Positions 1 through 9,191 of a DNA stretch of 30,685 bases are shown in pieces (position 1 is the stretch's first letter; each line of letters starts with the position of its first letter). The notes beneath the pieces were generated by a model. That model was not told where the DNA came from, did not search any database, and was given only the letters and a program-made list of their open reading frames with translations. This DNA is from Chitinophagales bacterium (GTDB lineage Bacteria; Bacteroidota; Bacteroidia; Chitinophagales; UBA2359). The position numbers and the translations under genes were made by a program. The stretch is from contig JAHDDN010000012.1 of assembly GCA_020629335.1 (NCBI GenBank), forward strand, positions 1 to 30,685. The letters run 5' to 3'.

Positions 1-44
1 AGGGCGGACACATAGGTCCGCCCCTACTAGCGCATGGGAAGCCC
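1..44 (-). repeat. Modular repeat, copy 1 (cut by window start)
   Basis: This is the beginning of a repeat element read on the minus strand. The first anchor, GGGCTTCCC, is at 44-36. It is followed by the arm start ATGCGCT and by a GC-rich mini-palindrome at 2-27, whose stem GGGCGGAC (2-9) pairs with GTCCGCCC (16-23) and is followed by CTAC. The rest lies outside the window. The mini-palindrome is identical to the free-standing one at 15670-15695. Confidence 0.75.
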
Positions 45-63
45 CAAATACCAACATTTTATG

Positions 64-71
64 TATATTTG
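64..71 (+). promoter_or_regulatory. Candidate -7 box of ligA promoter
   Basis: TATATTTG fits the Bacteroidota -7 consensus TAnnTTTG. It lies 32 bp before the ligA ATG, so a transcript would have a leader of about 25 nt. The expected -33 TTG is not visible; that position falls in the end of repeat copy 1. Confidence 0.5.
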
Positions 72-87
72 AGCTTTCTAAAATTGA

Positions 88-2256
<2,169 letters not shown>

Positions 2257-2261
2257 TGTTT

Positions 2262-2483
2262 GGGCGTGCCCTATTTATTTTTTGGCCATCGTTGGGCCGA
2301 CACATCGGTACGGCCCCTACATACGATGGCCAAAAAATAAATAGGTCGGGCTGTCCGCTCTTATGTGGCTATGTCACTCCTACTCTGCTAAGTGCTGCTT
2401 GTCTGCCCTGCGGGCCAGCCATCGCATCACTAAGCGCCGTAAGTCGTGTCATAGACGCCACATACCGCTACCATCCCTCACGC
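2262..2483 (+). repeat. Modular repeat, copy 2 (complete, long-arm type)
   Basis: Anchor 1 (GGGCGTGCC, 2262-2270) leads into a perfect 23-bp inverted repeat, 2270-2292 against 2323-2345. Its loop holds a GC-rich mini-palindrome (2294-2320; stem GGGCCG/CGGCCC). Anchor 2 (TCGGGCTGTCCGCT) follows at 2346-2359. A second module is closed by TATGTGGC (2362-2369) pairing with GCCACATA (2457-2464), with a small CCC-TGCG-GGC hairpin inside. Anchor 3 (CCGCTACCATCCCTCACGC) is at 2465-2483. The copy starts 5 bp after the ligA stop codon and runs in the same direction. The open reading frame through it is in frame with the next gene but is not considered coding. Confidence 0.9.
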
Positions 2484-2506
2484 AGACCAAAAATCATAAA
2501 AATCCG

Positions 2507-2514
2507 TACCTTTG
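2507..2514 (+). promoter_or_regulatory. Candidate -7 box for the biotin carrier gene
   Basis: TACCTTTG matches TAnnTTTG and lies 20 bp before the ATG at 2535. A transcript from here would begin at about 2521 and exclude the upstream in-frame sequence, which supports the 2535 start. No clear -33 TTG is seen. Confidence 0.5.
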
Positions 2515-2534
2515 CTCCTCAAAACAACCATAAT

Positions 2535-3008
2535 ATGCTCCAAATAAACGTCAACGAGAAATTTCAATTTCAATTAGACCATGCCGAATTAGACTGGGAT
2601 ATTATGCCCATAGGCAATAATCTATTCCACATTATCAAGGATCACCAATCTCTTACCGCAGAAGTGGTTTCCTATGAGCGCAAAAACAAAACCCTCCAAT
2701 TGAAGTTGGAGGGGCAAGTCTATGATATACAAATCAAAGACAAAATGGATTTGTTATTGGAAAAGATGGGCATCAGTAATGCAAACGCAAATAAAATCAG
2801 CAGTATCAAAGCACCAATGCCTGGCTTAGTATTATCTATTGAAGCCAAAGTAGGCGATGAAATTCAAAAAGGCGATCAAGTGCTCATCTTAGAAGCTATG
2901 AAAATGGAAAATGTCCTCAAATCTCCTGGACAGGGAGTTATCAAAAGCATTGCTGTAAAAGCAGGGGATGCCGTAGAGAAAGGGCAAGTATTGATTAATT
3001 TGGAATAA
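2535..3008 (+). CDS. Biotin carboxyl carrier protein-like protein (biotinyl domain)
   Basis: This 157-residue cytoplasmic protein ends in a biotinyl/lipoyl domain (about 85-157). The motif EAMKM at 120-124 makes K123 the predicted biotin attachment site, 34 residues from the C-terminus as is usual. It should carry CO2 as carboxybiotin for an acyl-CoA carboxylase, but no biotin carboxylase or carboxyltransferase gene is nearby, so the partner is unknown. The first 80 residues resemble the small carrier subunits of Bacteroidota. A longer in-frame start at 2256 is possible but would translate repeat copy 2; the ATG at 2535 follows a promoter-like TACCTTTG and is preferred. It converges on prfA with one base between the stops. 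BirA, encoded at 4145-4903, is the likely modifying enzyme. Confidence 0.9.
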   Translation: MLQINVNEKFQFQLDHAELDWDIMPIGNNLFHIIKDHQSLTAEVVSYERKNKTLQLKLEGQVYDIQIKDKMDLLLEKMGISNANANKISSIKAPMPGLVLSIEAKVGDEIQKGDQVLILEAMKMENVLKSPGQGVIKSIAVKAGDAVEKGQVLINLE

Positions 3009-3009
3009 A

Positions 3010-4089
3010 TTAAGCCTCCCCTGCCTTCATTTTCTCTGCATTTTCTGCCACTCTAAGCGCATCAATGATATTTTGAATATCCCCATTGATAATGCTATCC
3101 AAATGGTATAAGGTCAAACCAATACGGTGATCCGTTACCCTTCCTTGTGGATAGTTATAAGTACGAATCTTAGCCGATCGATCACCTGTAGAAACCATAG
3201 TTCTACGTTTAGCAGCAATGGCATCTAAATGCTTTTTCTGCTCGATATCATATATCTTTGCCTTTAAGGCTCTCATCGCAATTTCTCGGTTTTTAAGCTG
3301 TGAACGCCCGTCTTGACACTCAGCCACTATACCTGTTGGTATGTGGGTCATCCTAACGGCTGATTCTGTTTTGTTGACATGCTGCCCACCAGCACCTGAT
3401 GCTCTATAAGTATCTACCCGAATATCTTCTGTTCTCAATACAATGTCTACATCATCTACTTCTGGTAAGACTGCTACAGAGGCCGCTGAGGTGTGTACTC
3501 TACCTTGCGATTCGGTAGCAGGGACTCTTTGTACACGGTGTACACCCGACTCAAACTTAAGTTCTCCATATACTTCTTGCCCAGAAACACTGAAAGAAAC
3601 CTCCTTGTATCCACCTGAAGAACTCTCGTTCATGGTCATAACTTCGGTCTTCCACTTTTTACTTTCACAATACTTGATGTACATACGGAATAAATCGCCT
3701 GCAAATATACCTGCTTCATCCCCACCGGTACCAGCTCGAATCTCCACGATCACATCCTTTTCATCTTCTGGATCTTTAGGGATCAGTAGTTGTTTGATCT
3801 CTTCTTCTAAAACTTCTTTTTCTTTGCTTAGAGAATCTAACTCTTCTTTAGCCATTTCCACTAGTTCAGGATCCTTCTCCGTGCTAAGCATTTCTTTGCT
3901 ATGCTCTAAATTACTTAATACATTACTGTATTTCTCGTAAGTATCAACTACTAGCTTTAAGTCTTTATATTCTTTATTTAACTTAGCATAGGCCTTCATA
4001 TCTTTCATCACTTCTGGATCGATGATTTTTTCACCGACTTCTTCCCATCTCATCTTGATCGCCTCCAGTTTTTCTAATAAATTTCTCAT
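3010..4089 (-). CDS. prfA: Peptide chain release factor 1
   Basis: RF1 recognises UAA and UAG in the ribosomal A site and triggers hydrolysis of peptidyl-tRNA. The 359-residue protein has the normal length. The codon-reading tripeptide PAT is at 190-192 (within RVPATESQGRVHT), which marks RF1 rather than RF2. The catalytic GGQ is at 234-236 (within SGAGGQHVNK); its glutamine is normally methylated by PrmC. The N-terminal 100 residues are helical and highly charged. A promoter-like element lies 20 bp before the ATG, so it is probably transcribed separately from birA upstream. Confidence 0.97.
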   Translation of the reverse strand: MRNLLEKLEAIKMRWEEVGEKIIDPEVMKDMKAYAKLNKEYKDLKLVVDTYEKYSNVLSNLEHSKEMLSTEKDPELVEMAKEELDSLSKEKEVLEEEIKQLLIPKDPEDEKDVIVEIRAGTGGDEAGIFAGDLFRMYIKYCESKKWKTEVMTMNESSSGGYKEVSFSVSGQEVYGELKFESGVHRVQRVPATESQGRVHTSAASVAVLPEVDDVDIVLRTEDIRVDTYRASGAGGQHVNKTESAVRMTHIPTGIVAECQDGRSQLKNREIAMRALKAKIYDIEQKKHLDAIAAKRRTMVSTGDRSAKIRTYNYPQGRVTDHRIGLTLYHLDSIINGDIQNIIDALRVAENAEKMKAGEA

Positions 4090-4108
4090 CTAATTCAATA
4101 TTTTTCCA

Positions 4109-4116
4109 CAAAAGTA
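4109..4116 (-). promoter_or_regulatory. Candidate -7 box of prfA promoter
   Basis: On the minus strand this reads TACTTTTG, matching TAnnTTTG, 19 bp before the prfA ATG. No TTG is found at the usual distance. The upstream side is occupied by the hairpin at 4120-4146. Confidence 0.45.
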
Positions 4117-4119
4117 ACT

Positions 4120-4146
4120 AATTGAAGTCATTAATTGACTTCAATT
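4120..4146. repeat. Perfect 11-bp inverted repeat between birA and prfA
   Basis: AATTGAAGTCA (4120-4130) and TGACTTCAATT (4136-4146) pair perfectly around a 5-nt loop. The right arm overlaps the birA stop codon. It could end birA transcription, although no T-run follows on the minus strand. Because it adjoins the prfA -7 box, it could also be an operator. Confidence 0.55.
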
Positions 4147-4903
4147 ATAGAAACTCTAGTTCTTTTACGTTAAAGACGAACTCATTGGCATCGGTTTGCA
4201 ATACTAATTGGCCATTTTCATTCACGTCTGTGATGCGGCCTGATAACTCCCCATAGCTGGTCATATAATTACCTACTTCTTGAAAACGGTAGAGTCGTTC
4301 TAAGTAGTTGGCTTGTATAATGCCCCATTCATCTCGCTTAAATAAGAGATATTGTTGCTCTAAAAGTTCACATAAACGAACAATTAAAGAAGAAATATGC
4401 AAATTACCTCCCACTATCAGCTTTAAAGAAATGGGGTTTACTAGTTCATCTGGGAATTTTACTTGATTGACATTAATTCCTATTCCGATAACTGAATTAG
4501 TTAATTGATTGCCAGCGTATACGTTTTCTATGAGTATTCCTGCTAGCTTTTGGTCTTGATAATAGATATCATTCGGCCATTTAATACGCACTTCTTCTCC
4601 ACCTAATTGCTCTGCTATCAGTTGATGACAGGCAATAGCGACACATTTGTTAAGATAGGCCTGTTTGTGATGGATGGTATTGGGTTGGTAAATTACACTC
4701 ATGGCAATATTCTTCCCTGCTTGGCTTTGCCAGACCCTTCCTCTCTGGCCTTTACCTTTAGTTTGATCCTTGGTAGTGATGAGCATTCCTTCTTTTGCTG
4801 CGTCTGATCGCACCAATGACATCGCATAATCGTTAGTAGAATCTAGCTGCTTAAACTCTATCAGAACTTTTCCAGTAAATATGGTGTTGTTTACAGTCAG
4901 CAA
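4145..4903 (-). CDS. birA: Biotin--[acetyl-CoA-carboxylase] ligase
   Basis: The enzyme activates biotin with ATP and attaches it to the lysine of a carrier protein. Family motifs are all present in the 252 residues: LDSTN (20-24), the biotinoyl-AMP loop GKGQRGR (50-56), KWPNDI (108-113) with K119 following in KLAGIL, and a small C-terminal beta domain. There is no N-terminal helix-turn-helix, so this is a catalytic-only type and not a repressor. The start is probably TTG at 4903; there is no ATG before residue 28, and that would cut off the STN motif. It is divergent from rsfS. Its probable substrate is encoded at 2535-3008. Confidence 0.93.
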   Translation of the reverse strand: MLTVNNTIFTGKVLIEFKQLDSTNDYAMSLVRSDAAKEGMLITTKDQTKGKGQRGRVWQSQAGKNIAMSVIYQPNTIHHKQAYLNKCVAIACHQLIAEQLGGEEVRIKWPNDIYYQDQKLAGILIENVYAGNQLTNSVIGIGINVNQVKFPDELVNPISLKLIVGGNLHISSLIVRLCELLEQQYLLFKRDEWGIIQANYLERLYRFQEVGNYMTSYGELSGRITDVNENGQLVLQTDANEFVFNVKELEFL

Positions 4904-4920
4904 AAGAATTTGTATTTTTG
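4890..4920 (+). promoter_or_regulatory. Candidate rsfS promoter overlapping birA start
   Basis: TTTA (4890-4893), a 19-bp spacer and TATTTTTG (4913-4920) resemble the Bacteroidota promoter with one mismatch in the -33 box. The element lies over the first codons of birA on the other strand, so the two genes could interfere. The leader to the rsfS start would be about 115 nt. Confidence 0.45.
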
Positions 4921-5040
4921 TTCGTTGAATTAAGTAGGATGCCTATTTTGGGACAAAAAAGCCTAAGATATCTAATGAATCACTTACTTAATAATGATAT
5001 TGTAATGAAATAAGATTACTTAATCAAAAACAATAATTAT

Positions 5041-5430
5041 TTGAAAGCTAATTTATTAAAAAAAGACAGTTCAAAAGAATACAGTATAGAAAAATTGGAA
5101 CAAACGATTATCGAAAGTATTCTTGATAAGAAGGGAGAGAAAGTTGTCAGCATGGATCTTTCTAAAATTATGGAAGCTTCTGCTAGCAAATTTATTATTT
5201 GTGAAGCGACTTCACCTCGGCAAGTGAAAGCCATCTCTGATAATGTTCAAGTGGAGGTAAAGAAGCAATTGAAGGAGTGGCCGATGAAAGTAGAAGGCGC
5301 TCAAAATGCGGAATGGATATTAATTGACTATTTTGATATCATGGTTCATATTTTCCAAAAGGAGAAAAGAGAGTTTTATCAATTGGAAGAACTATGGAGC
5401 GATGCGGTATTCACGAATTACGATTCGTAA
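5041..5430 (+). CDS. rsfS: Ribosomal silencing factor RsfS (Iojap family)
   Basis: RsfS binds ribosomal protein uL14 on the 50S subunit and blocks joining to 30S under nutrient limitation. The 129-residue product has the Iojap/RsfS domain over about 17-115: IIESILDKKGEKVVSMDLSK, then the conserved core SKFIICEATSPRQVKAISD, WILIDYFDIMVHIF and EFYQLEELWSDA at the end. The only start that keeps the whole domain is TTG at 5041; the first in-frame ATG (5152) would remove the first helix. Gene order (birA divergent, then rsfS and ftsH) is common in Bacteroidota. A deleted repeat copy lies between it and ftsH. Confidence 0.93.
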   Translation: MKANLLKKDSSKEYSIEKLEQTIIESILDKKGEKVVSMDLSKIMEASASKFIICEATSPRQVKAISDNVQVEVKKQLKEWPMKVEGAQNAEWILIDYFDIMVHIFQKEKREFYQLEELWSDAVFTNYDS

Positions 5431-5441
5431 ATACACTGGCT

Positions 5442-5582
5442 GGCTTAGGGATGGTAGTAGGGACCTAGCAGTGCTACGTCCGTACGGCGCACGGCCATGC
5501 GCCTTCGGCGAATGCTTAATGCATAATGATGAATGATAAATTTGTTTGTTATGCCATACTTTTACGAACGCATGGGAAGCCC
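5442..5582 (-). repeat. Modular repeat, copy 3 (internally deleted, short-arm type)
   Basis: Read on the minus strand, it has anchor 1 GGGCTTCCC (5582-5574), then short arms CCATGCG/CGCATGG (5569-5575 with 5495-5501) around an AT-rich loop containing ATCATTCATCATTATGC. Anchor 2 and the second stem are gone and replaced by unrelated GC-rich sequence (about 5458-5494, containing the palindrome CCGTACGG). The terminal CTACCATCCCTAAGCC of anchor 3 remains at 5457-5442. At 141 bp it is about 80 bp shorter than complete copies. Unlike them it opposes the gene in front of it, rsfS. Short open frames across it are considered non-coding. Confidence 0.75.
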
Positions 5583-5710
5583 CTAATACAAATAAAATGT
5601 CCGTTTTAGCCAATTATACAGGTAATTGGGTACTAATAAAGAACCCTTAGTGTGTTTTATGTGTTGGTAAGTAAGCGTGAATTTTGAAAACTAAAATAAT
5701 AGACTGATAA

Positions 5711-7672
5711 ATGTCTCAAAACGAAAATAACAATACTGAGCCTAAAAAAAGTAGGTTCAACTATTATTGGATATATGGTTTAATACTGGTGGGGATTATC
5801 ATTATGCAATTCATCCCTTACAAGCCTAACGCCAGTAAATTAAGTACTAATGATTTCTTCCAGGAATATTTGGCGAGCGAAGATGTAACTGATATTAAAA
5901 AGTTATTGATCGTCAATGAAAAAACGGTAGAGGTTTATTTGACTCCTGAAGCTTTGGATAAAGAGAAGCATAAGGAGGTTCGTACTATTCCTCCTTTTAA
6001 TACTTCTAATCAGAATGGCCCTCACTATCAATTTAATATTGGTTCTTTGGAGCATTTTGAAACACAACTGAAGGATATTCAATCAAAGAAAGCTTATAGG
6101 GATCATGTTAATGTGGATTATGTTACTCGTACTGATTGGGTAGGTAATATGTTAGCATGGATATTACCATTTTTGATCATTATTGGTATTTGGGTGCTGA
6201 TTATGCGTCGTGTAAGCGGTGGCATGGGCGGCGGCGGAAGCCAAATATTTAATATTGGTAAGTCTAAGGCAACTTTATTTGATAAGGATACTAAGGTAGA
6301 TGTTACTTTTGGTGATGTTGCTGGCTTAGAGGAGGCGAAGGAAGAGGTCATGGAAATCGTTGATTTCTTGAAGCATCCTGAGAAGTATACTGCTTTGGGT
6401 GGTAAGATTCCTAAGGGTTGTTTGCTGGTAGGTGAGCCTGGTACTGGTAAGACCTTAATTGCTAAGGCGATGGCTGGTGAAGCTCAAGTACCTTTCTTCT
6501 CTATATCTGGTTCTGACTTCGTAGAATTATTTGTGGGTGTTGGTGCTTCTCGTGTGCGTGATTTATTTAAGCAAGCCAGAGAGAAGGCGCCTTGTATCAT
6601 CTTTATTGATGAGATTGATGCTATAGGTAGAGCGAGGGGCCGTAATATGATGCAGGGTAATGATGAGCGTGAAAATACGCTGAATCAACTTTTAGTGGAG
6701 ATGGATGGATTTAGTAGTGAGAAAGGAGTGATCCTTTTAGCGGCTACTAACAGACCTGATGTACTGGATTCTGCCTTATTAAGACCAGGGCGTTTTGATC
6801 GTCAGATTGCGATTGACAAGCCTGATTTAGCGGGTCGTGAAATGATCTTTAAAGTTCACTTAGGCCCTATCAAAACAGGAGATGATATTGATGTCTTTAA
6901 ATTAGCAGAACAAACGCCAGGTTTTGCAGGGGCTGATATTGCGAATGTTTGTAATGAAGCGGCATTGATTGCGGCTCGTAAAGAGAAGAAACAAGTGGAT
7001 ATGGTCGACTTCCAAGCGGCGATTGATCGTGTAATTGGTGGTTTGGAAAAGAAAAGCAAAATTATTGCTCCACATGAAAAAGAAATCATTGCTTATCACG
7101 AAGCGGGTCATGCTATTAGTGGTTGGTTCTTAGAGCATGCTCACCCTTTATTAAAGGTGACAATTGTGCCGAGAGGTATAGCGGCTTTGGGTTATGCTCA
7201 GTACATTCCAAAGGAGCAGTACTTATACACTAAAGAACAACTCATGGACGAGATTTGTATGACTTTAGGGGGTAGAGCTGCTGAGGATATCATCTATGGT
7301 AAAGTTTCTACAGGTGCACAAAATGATTTAGAAAAAATCACTAAGATGTGCTATGCCATGGTTACGATCTATGGTATGAACGAAAAAGTGGGTAATGTCT
7401 CTTTCCATGATCCTCAAGGAGAATATGGATATGGCAAGCCTTATTCTGATGAAACGGCAAGATTAATTGACGATGAAGTTAGGTCTTTAATTGATGAGGC
7501 TTATGTTCGTACTAAAGCACTTTTGAGAGAAAAGAAGCAAGAACTAGAAATTATTGCAAGAGAACTCTTAAAGAAAGAAATTCTTTTCAAAGCTGATTTA
7601 GAGCGCTTAATCGGTAGTAGGCCATTTCCCGTAGGAATTGACTCTCCTAAACTAAATGGTAGCGCTGGCTAG
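5711..7672 (+). CDS. ftsH: ATP-dependent zinc metalloprotease FtsH
   Basis: FtsH is a membrane-bound hexameric AAA+ protease that extracts and degrades misfolded membrane proteins and some soluble regulators. The 653 residues show transmembrane segment 1 (about 18-35), a periplasmic domain, and transmembrane segment 2 (about 147-165). A glycine-rich stretch is followed by the AAA+ domain with Walker A GEPGTGKT (241-248), Walker B ending D300-E301, and the SRH region ATNRPDVLD...RPGRFDR. The M41 protease domain has HEAGH (463-467) as zinc ligands plus catalytic glutamate, and D539 (GAQNDLEK) as the probable third ligand. Walker A has glutamate where proline is usual (GPPGTGKT), which leaves the catalytic K and T intact. 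The ATG start is clear. A strong terminator follows 58 bp after the stop. Confidence 0.98.
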   Translation: MSQNENNNTEPKKSRFNYYWIYGLILVGIIIMQFIPYKPNASKLSTNDFFQEYLASEDVTDIKKLLIVNEKTVEVYLTPEALDKEKHKEVRTIPPFNTSNQNGPHYQFNIGSLEHFETQLKDIQSKKAYRDHVNVDYVTRTDWVGNMLAWILPFLIIIGIWVLIMRRVSGGMGGGGSQIFNIGKSKATLFDKDTKVDVTFGDVAGLEEAKEEVMEIVDFLKHPEKYTALGGKIPKGCLLVGEPGTGKTLIAKAMAGEAQVPFFSISGSDFVELFVGVGASRVRDLFKQAREKAPCIIFIDEIDAIGRARGRNMMQGNDERENTLNQLLVEMDGFSSEKGVILLAATNRPDVLDSALLRPGRFDRQIAIDKPDLAGREMIFKVHLGPIKTGDDIDVFKLAEQTPGFAGADIANVCNEAALIAARKEKKQVDMVDFQAAIDRVIGGLEKKSKIIAPHEKEIIAYHEAGHAISGWFLEHAHPLLKVTIVPRGIAALGYAQYIPKEQYLYTKEQLMDEICMTLGGRAAEDIIYGKVSTGAQNDLEKITKMCYAMVTIYGMNEKVGNVSFHDPQGEYGYGKPYSDETARLIDDEVRSLIDEAYVRTKALLREKKQELEIIARELLKKEILFKADLERLIGSRPFPVGIDSPKLNGSAG

Positions 7673-7730
7673 TTCAAAAAGCGATTTTATCACAATTAAT
7701 GTTTGCACTCCAAATAAAACTATTATCTTT

Positions 7731-7773
7731 AAAGCCACTAAAGTTAACATTAAATTAACTTTAGTGGCTTTTT
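7731..7773 (+). terminator. Intrinsic terminator after ftsH
   Basis: A perfect 17-bp stem (7731-7747 with 7755-7771), containing AAAGCCACTAAAGTTAA and its complement, closes a 7-nt loop and ends in a short T-run (7769-7773). It lies 58 bp after the ftsH stop. A second small palindrome (7781-7800, GAACTGCTT/AAGCGGTTC) follows before the next gene. Confidence 0.85.
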
Positions 7774-7815
7774 ACCATTAGAACTGCTTTAAAGCGGTTC
7801 CCTAAGTCTTCCCCT

Positions 7816-8439
7816 ATGACCAATAGCACTAGTAGAAATAATATCATTGATCAGCTGAGATATGTAAGCCGAGTCAAAGTTCCTGCTCCTTATCCTGACC
7901 TTAATATAGAATTATCTTCTCTTTATGCCGATAATGAAGAGGATATTTTGATTGAGTTTGTTGAAGAGTTCAAAAAAAATGGTGGCAAGTTTTTAGTTTG
8001 TGATAGCTTCCTTGATGCCTTAGAAAAATCTATACAAATCTTCCAAATCAAAGAGATGAAATATGTGTACTGTATGAGTCCTAAGCTACGCGAAGCATAC
8101 AGTATCATGGAGTTTCACGATATTTATCACGACCAATTCATTGATAAAGCGCAAGCTACTGTCACTACTTGTGATGCTTTGGTGGCTAATACGGGTAGTA
8201 TTTTAAGCTCTTCTCGCTTACATAATAATATCTCTATGAGCATAGAGCCTTATGCTAATTTGATCTTTGCTTATAGAAACCAAGTATTCCCTAATCTTTC
8301 ATCGGCTTATCAATACCTTAACAATAAGTACAAGGAATTACCTTCCATAATGAACTTCAATAGTGGCCCTAATAAAAGCGATAACAACGCTAAAGGTCCA
8401 CAAGAACAATATATTCTATTAATTGATCAAGAAGGATGA
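7816..8439 (+). CDS. LUD-domain protein (LutC/YkgG family)
   Basis: The 207-residue soluble protein belongs to the LUD family. The hallmark core is QATVTTCDALVANTGSILSS (about 114-133). It is followed by the region around IEPYANLIFAYRNQVFPNL and a NFNSGPNKS segment near 180, ending with QEQYILLID. In other bacteria LutC works with the iron-sulfur proteins LutA and LutB in lactate oxidation, but neither is present here. In Bacteroidota this single-domain protein commonly follows ftsH, and its role there is unknown to me. It begins after the ftsH terminator, and its last four bases (ATGA) overlap the start of lpxH, indicating translational coupling. Confidence 0.85.
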   Translation: MTNSTSRNNIIDQLRYVSRVKVPAPYPDLNIELSSLYADNEEDILIEFVEEFKKNGGKFLVCDSFLDALEKSIQIFQIKEMKYVYCMSPKLREAYSIMEFHDIYHDQFIDKAQATVTTCDALVANTGSILSSSRLHNNISMSIEPYANLIFAYRNQVFPNLSSAYQYLNNKYKELPSIMNFNSGPNKSDNNAKGPQEQYILLIDQEG

Positions 8440-9191
8440 GTCAAGCCCGCAAAATCTTTTTCGCTTCCGATCTTCACTTAGGAGCTCCCAATTGGGAAGC
8501 TAGCAAAATTAGAGAAAAACGATTTATTAGATGGCTCGATAGCATCAAAGACGAAGCCGAAGCCATTTATCTAATGGGCGATATTTTTGATTTTTGGTTT
8601 GAATATAATACCGTCGTCCCAAAAGGCTTCTTACATCTCTTTGGTAAGCTTGCCCAATTACGGGCTGCCAATATCCCAATATTTCTTTTCAGAGGCAACC
8701 ACGACCTCTGGCTGCTCGACTACTTTGAAAAGGAATTAGGCATTCCTGTCTTTAAAGAGCCAATCATCAAGGAAATTCATGGTAAGAAATTTTTCCTAGC
8801 ACATGGCGACGGACTCGGCCCTGGTGATCACGGCTATAAAATGCTCAAAAAAGTTTTCACCAATCCCGTCTGCCGATGGCTGTTCAAATGGCTTCATCCC
8901 GACATAGGGACCGCAGTTGCCAATTATTGGTCTCGAAGAAGTCGCCTTAGTCAAGGTGAAACAGCAGAGAAATATCTCGGAGAAGACAAAGAGTGGTTAA
9001 TCCTTTTTGCAAAAGAACAGTTAAAAAAGGAGGCCTTTGACTACTTTATTTTCGGTCATCGACACCTACCACTTGAAATTCATTTAAATAATAACGCCAA
9101 ATACGTTAACTTAGGCGATTGGATCAATCATTATTCTTATGCAGTATTCGACGGTCAAAAACTGGAACTACAGTACTATCAAGACATTTAG
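8436..9191 (+). CDS. lpxH: UDP-2,3-diacylglucosamine diphosphatase (LpxH-like)
   Basis: This calcineurin-like metallophosphoesterase should hydrolyse UDP-2,3-diacylglucosamine to lipid X on the inner face of the inner membrane, in lipid A synthesis. Within 251 residues the metal-binding motifs appear in order: D12xH14 (SDLHLG), GD 48-49 (MGDIFDFWFEY), GNHD 87-90, AHGDG 122-126 and GHRH 207-210. LpxH-specific features include DFWFEY and the helical cap around PVCRWLFKWLHPD. The ATG overlaps the previous stop by 4 bases and follows AAGG. The following gene starts inside its last 18 codons. A different diphosphatase of the same fold cannot be ruled out. Confidence 0.9.
   Translation: MSQARKIFFASDLHLGAPNWEASKIREKRFIRWLDSIKDEAEAIYLMGDIFDFWFEYNTVVPKGFLHLFGKLAQLRAANIPIFLFRGNHDLWLLDYFEKELGIPVFKEPIIKEIHGKKFFLAHGDGLGPGDHGYKMLKKVFTNPVCRWLFKWLHPDIGTAVANYWSRRSRLSQGETAEKYLGEDKEWLILFAKEQLKKEAFDYFIFGHRHLPLEIHLNNNAKYVNLGDWINHYSYAVFDGQKLELQYYQDI

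Noticed and set aside
2262..2483. Integron attC site or group II intron for the modular repeat
   Set aside because: The structure of fixed anchors with variable hairpins resembles attC, but GTTRRRY-type core sites, cassettes and an integrase are absent; no reverse transcriptase or domain V-like hairpin is seen.
5324..5613. Short open frames on both strands after rsfS
   Set aside because: They run over the end of rsfS and repeat copy 3 and encode nothing recognisable.
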